Assembly (NCBI RefSeq): GCF_040834005.1
Contig: NZ_CP162129.1
Coordinates: forward strand, 4,227,501-4,291,500
From: Paenibacillus sp. PL2-23
Lineage (GTDB): Bacteria; Bacillota; Bacilli; Paenibacillales; Paenibacillaceae
DNA: 64,000 bases
Direction: 5' to 3'
The notes below the pieces were generated by a model. It was not told where the DNA came from, made no database searches, and was given only the letters and a program-made list of their open reading frames with translations. The stretch's first letter is position 1; every line of letters begins with the position of its first letter. Of this stretch, positions 60,701 through 64,000 are shown one piece after another. The position numbers were made by a program, and so were the translations under genes.

Positions 60701-61500
60701 ATCTTGGGCTGATATTCGGCCAGCGCTTCGTCGATATGAGCCGTCCGGAGCACGCAATCCTCAATAATTGCCTTCCTCTTAGCCTTGAGGACGATCTGTT
60801 CCATATCCGCATAGCTGCAGCCCGCCAATCGCTCTGAAGCGATTTCCCTAACGCCATCTTCATGTTCGAATTCGCCAAGCAGCAACGAAATATATTGCTC
60901 TCTGCCCGCTTCATCGGGCAAGCTGTAAGACATCTTCGTATCGAAGCGACGCCAGATCGCATTGTCCAGCTCTGTCTCCAGATTGGTAGCCGCCATGAAG
61001 ATGCTGTCGCCCTCGAATTCGTCGAGACATTGCAGCAGCGTATTGACAACCCGAGCCATTTCCTTGACTTCATCGTTGTTTTCCCGCGTTCTTGCAATAG
61101 CGTCGAATTCGTCCAGAAACAATACGCATGGCGATGCTTTTGCATACTCGAATATCTTGCGCACATTGCTCGCCGTTTCGCCAAGGTGACTGTGGATGAT
61201 AGCATCCAGCCGAACAAGAATGAGCGGCAGCTCCAATCTGGAGGCCATATAGAATGCCGTTAGCGTCTTGCCCGTCCCTGGAGGGCCGAACATCACCACT
61301 TTATTCGGTATCGGCACGTCGTGCTGCTGGAATTTGTCCTTCATGGCCAGGATCGTAATAAACTCCTCAACGATCTGCCGGTTCTGAGGCGGCAATACGA
61401 TCCGCTTTACTTTCTTCGTGCATTCCTTTGCCGCATAATAAGCGGCCATGTCTATGCCTTTGGCCCGCGGAAGCCGCGAGTTTGTTGCCGATTTAGCCAT
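60694..61500 (-). CDS. single-domain AAA+ ATPase in the zinc-limitation island
   Basis: 268 residues. A short N-terminal helix region is followed by one AAA+ core: Walker A GPPGTGKT (72-79), Walker B LFLDEFD (127-133), sensor-1 ATN (171-173), arginine finger WRRFD (183-187), and a C-terminal helical lid with 'SYADMEQIVLKAKRKA'. It belongs to the SpoVK/Cdc48-like branch by pattern and has no peptidase or DNA-binding part. Start at ATG 61500 with AGGGAGA upstream. It lies 71 bases after the DUF3024 gene with no terminator between. A role in remodelling zinc proteins or ribosomes is possible; nothing in the sequence proves it. Confidence 0.85.
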   Translation of the reverse strand: MAKSATNSRLPRAKGIDMAAYYAAKECTKKVKRIVLPPQNRQIVEEFITILAMKDKFQQHDVPIPNKVVMFGPPGTGKTLTAFYMASRLELPLILVRLDAIIHSHLGETASNVRKIFEYAKASPCVLFLDEFDAIARTRENNDEVKEMARVVNTLLQCLDEFEGDSIFMAATNLETELDNAIWRRFDTKMSYSLPDEAGREQYISLLLGEFEHEDGVREIASERLAGCSYADMEQIVLKAKRKAIIEDCVLRTAHIDEALAEYQPKMC

Positions 61501-61571
61501 CTAACTTTCTCCCTTGATGTGAAAATTGCCCCATAGACTGGCTGACTAGTCATACCTAGCGCTTCCGATAC

Positions 61572-61907
61572 TCAAGAAATCCAGAACAGTCCTTCCGCGT
61601 CGAGCTCCACCTGTTCCAGCTGCCGTTCGAAGTCAGGGTCCGGAACGATGGAAGAGACGGGCTGGAAGCTCCCGTCCTCCTGCTTCGCGTAGACGCGCCA
61701 GCTCCCAGACTCCAGTCGAAATTGCGCGATGTTGGCGCGGCTCCATTCCCGCTCAGGATAGGCTGGCCTTCTCTCGCATAAGGTTAACAAATCGCCGTCC
61801 CACTCGTACACCAGTCTGACGGAAGAACGCACGTTATGCGGAACCTTCAGTTCTATGTAGCCGTCCAAAATTTTCTCAAGCCTTCTGACTGTGAATAGGT
61901 CCATCAT
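61572..61907 (-). CDS. DUF3024 family protein
   Basis: 111 residues. 'DLFTVRRLEKILDGYIELKVPHNVRSSVRLVYEW', 'LCERRPAY' and 'AQFRLESGSWRVYA' fit the DUF3024 pattern, small proteins of unknown function in many Bacillales. No metal-binding cluster is seen; one Cys only. It starts 16 bases after rpsN and so is translated in the Zur-controlled transcript. Confidence 0.8.
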   Translation of the reverse strand: MMDLFTVRRLEKILDGYIELKVPHNVRSSVRLVYEWDGDLLTLCERRPAYPEREWSRANIAQFRLESGSWRVYAKQEDGSFQPVSSIVPDPDFERQLEQVELDAEGLFWIS

Positions 61908-61923
61908 CCTTCACCTCGAACAA

Positions 61924-62193
61924 TTACCAGCTAGACTTCTTGATACCAGGAATTTGGCCCTTATAGGCCAGCTCCCGGAACACGATACGAGACACCTTGA
62001 ATTTGCTCAGGTAGCCATGCGGTCTGCCGGTTACTTGGCAGCGGTTATGCAGGCGAGTCGGCGATGCGTCCCTCGGCAGCTTCTTCAGACCCTCGTAATC
62101 CTTGTTTTCCTTCAATTGCTTTCTAATCTCGGCGTAACGGGCAACGGTAGCCTGACGCTTCATTTCTTTGACAACCTTCGATTTCTTAGCCAT
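61924..62193 (-). CDS. rpsN: ribosomal protein S14, zinc-independent form
   Basis: 89 residues from ATG 62193 (GAGGAG about ten bases upstream). '[13 protein letters not shown]' and '[19 protein letters not shown]' are S14 blocks; the long form and single Cys52, without the two CxxC pairs, mark it as the zinc-free paralogue (B. subtilis YhzA/RpsN2 type). It replaces the zinc-containing S14 so that ribosomes can assemble in zinc starvation. First gene of a three-gene unit. Confidence 0.95.
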   Translation of the reverse strand: MAKKSKVVKEMKRQATVARYAEIRKQLKENKDYEGLKKLPRDASPTRLHNRCQVTGRPHGYLSKFKVSRIVFRELAYKGQIPGIKKSSW

Positions 62194-62212
62194 TAGGATA
62201 TAGCTCCTCACA

Positions 62213-62262
62213 TAATAGTAATTATTACGATTAATTATAAGCGCAAATTATCCACATTGCAA
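62213..62262 (-). promoter_or_regulatory. rpsN promoter with Zur box
   Basis: Minus strand: -35 TTGCAA (62257-62262), a 17-base spacer, -10 TATAAT (62234-62239). Zur box at 62213-62233, 18 of 21 matches, directly downstream of the -10, over the start site. Confidence 0.88.
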
Positions 62263-62479
62263 GTACTGAGCAAGCCGAACTTAGCCCGAATGTCAGTGTC
62301 CGGCTACAGCAACAAGATCGCATCAAGAAAGGAGGTATAGGTAAGGGCCCCGATACCGGACAGCACGATCAGACTTGGCGCTTAACAGGATAACTGGAAT
62401 ATTGGGGGGGGGCTTCCCGTCACCGTCACTATGTGGTAGCCCTCATTGCACCTTCAGCATGAAATGATATGCGACAATA
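62263..62479. other. non-coding gap with possible gene remnant
   Basis: No intact gene. The minus strand can be read as a short hydrophobic piece (APSLIVLSGIGALTYTSFL then stop, about 62312-62384), which may be the decayed end of a transporter gene. A run of eight G lies near 62404-62411. The evidence is weak. Confidence 0.35.
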
Positions 62480-62518
62480 AAAACCCACCATCGGCCCGGC
62501 AGCCTAGGGGTGGGTTTT
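62480..62518 (-). terminator. terminator of the AraC gene
   Basis: A 10-bp stem (62480-62489 with 62509-62518, aaaacccacc/ggtgggtttt). T residues lie on both strands, so it may work both ways. Confidence 0.85.
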
Positions 62519-62531
62519 TAGTTGCATTTGC

Positions 62532-63359
62532 TCACTCTTCAATTATCAATCCAGCGCGGTACGCCGTCGGGGACTCTCCCATTGTCTTGCGAAACATCTT
62601 GGAGAAGACGAGGGGATCGTCGTAGCCAACAGACCGGGCAATATCGCCAACCGCGAGCTTCGTCGAGACCAGCAAGTCGCAGGCCCGCCTCATCCGGTAA
62701 GCAATGAGATGCGCCTGAATACTGCTGCCCATCTCGTCGTGGAATAAGGCGTTCAGATAGCTCCTCTGCAAGCCAATGCTCCGCGCGATGTCTTCTACTG
62801 TAAGATGGCTTGCATAATTCGCTTCAATGAGATGAACGACTTGCGCAATGTAGCGCTCCCGCGATTGCGGCACGAGAATGGCGGGCACAGTCGATCCCGT
62901 CTCGATGATACCGGACAGCCACTCGTACAGCAGCCCTGTCAGCCTCATAACACGACCGGCCTTCATATAGCTTGTACTCTCCATTCGCTGGATTAAGCCT
63001 TCATAGAAGGCTGCATCTTCTGCGCGGAATACAGGCCGCTCGTTGGACAGCCCTGCCTGGCCAAGCAAAGTCGCCGCTTTGATGCCATCGAAGCCGATCC
63101 AGCAATAACGCCAGGGGCGCACCTCATCCGCCGCGTAGCGGGAAACGGTGCCGGGACTGATCAGGAAGCCTTGTCCCGGACCCAGATGATAGGCATTGCC
63201 CGCAATTTCGAAGTCGCCCTCCCCCTCCAGCACGCAATGAATTTTGTAATAATCCCTTACGCCGGGCCCAACGGTATGATTCGGCGGGCATTGCTCCATG
63301 CCGAATTGAACAAGATGAAGGTCAAGCTGATGCAGGTTAGGGGGCAGAAATTCGATCAT
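62532..63359 (-). CDS. AraC family transcriptional regulator
   Basis: 275 residues. Cupin sensor ('GVRDYYKIHCVLEGEGDFEIAG', 'GFLISPGTVSRYAAD') and double HTH ('VEDIARSIGLQRSYLNALFHDEMG', 'VGDIARSVGYDDPLVFSKMFRKTMG'). This is the MsmR-like group linked to sugar uptake. Its ATG overlaps the stop of the aldo/keto reductase gene by four bases, so both are in one transcript, which is unusual for a regulator normally set apart. Confidence 0.88.
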   Translation of the reverse strand: MIEFLPPNLHQLDLHLVQFGMEQCPPNHTVGPGVRDYYKIHCVLEGEGDFEIAGNAYHLGPGQGFLISPGTVSRYAADEVRPWRYCWIGFDGIKAATLLGQAGLSNERPVFRAEDAAFYEGLIQRMESTSYMKAGRVMRLTGLLYEWLSGIIETGSTVPAILVPQSRERYIAQVVHLIEANYASHLTVEDIARSIGLQRSYLNALFHDEMGSSIQAHLIAYRMRRACDLLVSTKLAVGDIARSVGYDDPLVFSKMFRKTMGESPTAYRAGLIIEE

Positions 63360-64000
63360 CCTTCTCCTCTGGAAATCTCATCGATCAGCCGCAGCTCCTC
63401 GTCCGAGAACGCGAGATTGTCCAGCGTCCTGACGTTCTCCTCAATCTGGCTCACTTTGCTGGCGCCGATCAGAGCGGAGGATACGCCGCCTTCACGAAGC
63501 ACCCAAGCAAGCGCCATCTGCGCCAAGCTTTGGCCCCGCTGCCGGGCAAGCTCGTTCAGCTTCTGCACAATTGCCAGCTTTGACTCTGTGATGCTGTCCT
63601 TGCTGAGGAAGCGGCTATGGCCGGCAGCCCGAGAATCAGCCGGAATGCCGTTCAAATATTTGTTCGTCAGGACACCCTGGGCAAGCGGCACAAATCCGAT
63701 AATGCCGACGCCTTCCTCATTCATGGCGTTATGAAGGCCATCCTCAATCCATCGGTCCAGTATGGAGTAGCTGGCTTGATGAATGAGACACGGCGTGCCT
63801 AGTCGCTTCAGGATGGCAGCGGCCTCGCGGGCCTCCTTTTCCCTGTAGTTGGAGAGTCCCACATAGAGCGCTTTGCCTTGGCGAACGATAAGATCCAGAG
63901 CAGCCATCGTCTCTTCCAGCGGTGTGTTGGGATCTGGACGATGATGATAGAAGATATCCACATAATCGAGCTCCATCCGACGAAGACTCTGGTCGAGGCT
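63356..64000 (-). CDS. aldo/keto reductase, YghZ-like, truncated by the window edge
   Basis: The last 214 residues of a reductase whose start lies beyond 64000; the reading frame is open to the last base ('SLDQSLRRMELDYVDIFYHHRPD'). 'FYHHRPDPNTPLEETM', 'GKALYVGLSNY', 'LIHQASYSILDR' and 'FVPLAQGVLTNKYLNG' match the YghZ/potassium-channel-beta-subunit-like group that reduces L-glyceraldehyde 3-phosphate, methylglyoxal and similar aldehydes with NADPH. The catalytic Asp/Tyr part is outside the window. Confidence 0.9.
   Translation of the reverse strand, partial: SLDQSLRRMELDYVDIFYHHRPDPNTPLEETMAALDLIVRQGKALYVGLSNYREKEAREAAAILKRLGTPCLIHQASYSILDRWIEDGLHNAMNEEGVGIIGFVPLAQGVLTNKYLNGIPADSRAAGHSRFLSKDSITESKLAIVQKLNELARQRGQSLAQMALAWVLREGGVSSALIGASKVSQIEENVRTLDNLAFSDEELRLIDEISRGEG

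Noticed and set aside
1..64000. CRISPR array, tRNA, rRNA, prophage or insertion sequence
   Set aside because: No direct-repeat series, cloverleaf, rRNA-like stretch, integrase, transposase or phage genes were recognised.

Overview
The window looks like the chromosome of a Paenibacillus-type member of the Bacillales. The evidence is gene content and signals, not a database match: PerR near YgzB- and YgxA-like genes, a GatCAB operon, a T-box leader on proS, sigma-A type promoters, strong AGGAGG ribosome sites, Lpl-type sugar transporters, many two-domain AraC regulators and several Zur boxes. No rRNA, tRNA, insertion sequence, phage or CRISPR array was seen.

Left part (1-23.6 kb), mostly housekeeping. 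A YgxA-like protein and YgzB, a GH18 hydrolase and PerR with a visible Per box lie together. A DUF4097-type membrane protein, an MgtC-like protein, gatCAB, an IDEAL-like protein and a YwaC-type (p)ppGpp synthetase follow. A small sugar cluster (oxidoreductase, isomerase, CBM9-like protein) diverges from an AraC regulator. Then come a repeat-tailed cupin, a uracil permease, an SDR, an Ogt-like methyltransferase, T-box-controlled proS and a MalY-type lyase.

Middle part (23.7-53.3 kb), carbohydrates. Six minus-strand genes (23.7-32.1 kb) form an exopolysaccharide operon of the ydaJKLMN/pss type: GH8-like lipoprotein, extra polytopic membrane protein, DUF2334 protein, GT2 synthase, BcsB-like subunit and a degenerate GGDEF protein that keeps the c-di-GMP I-site. 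After a cation/proton antiporter comes a fructan-uptake operon (33.6-43.5 kb): two permeases, a binding lipoprotein, two cytoplasmic GH32 enzymes, a fructokinase and an aldehyde dehydrogenase. Its promoter carries a cre-like site and LacI-type operators, and a LacI gene sits beside it. A rhamnogalacturonan cluster (44.9-53.3 kb) contains GH105, GH78, a CE12 esterase, another esterase, an oxidoreductase and two AraC regulators.

Right part (53.3-64 kb), stress and metal. An Rrf2 regulator with a near-perfect operator heads an operon with a thioredoxin-reductase-like enzyme, a 14-TM exporter and a methyltransferase. Next is a zinc-limitation island (57.4-62.3 kb) in three transcription units, each preceded by Zur boxes: (i) zinc-free S14, DUF3024 protein, AAA+ ATPase; (ii) CobW-family GTPase plus an unrecognised 171-residue protein; (iii) a second CobW GTPase plus zinc-free L33. 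The island is the best candidate for something not fully described, because the AAA+ ATPase, the DUF3024 protein and the 171-residue protein have no role that I know of in zinc sparing. The window ends in an AraC regulator and a truncated aldo/keto reductase.
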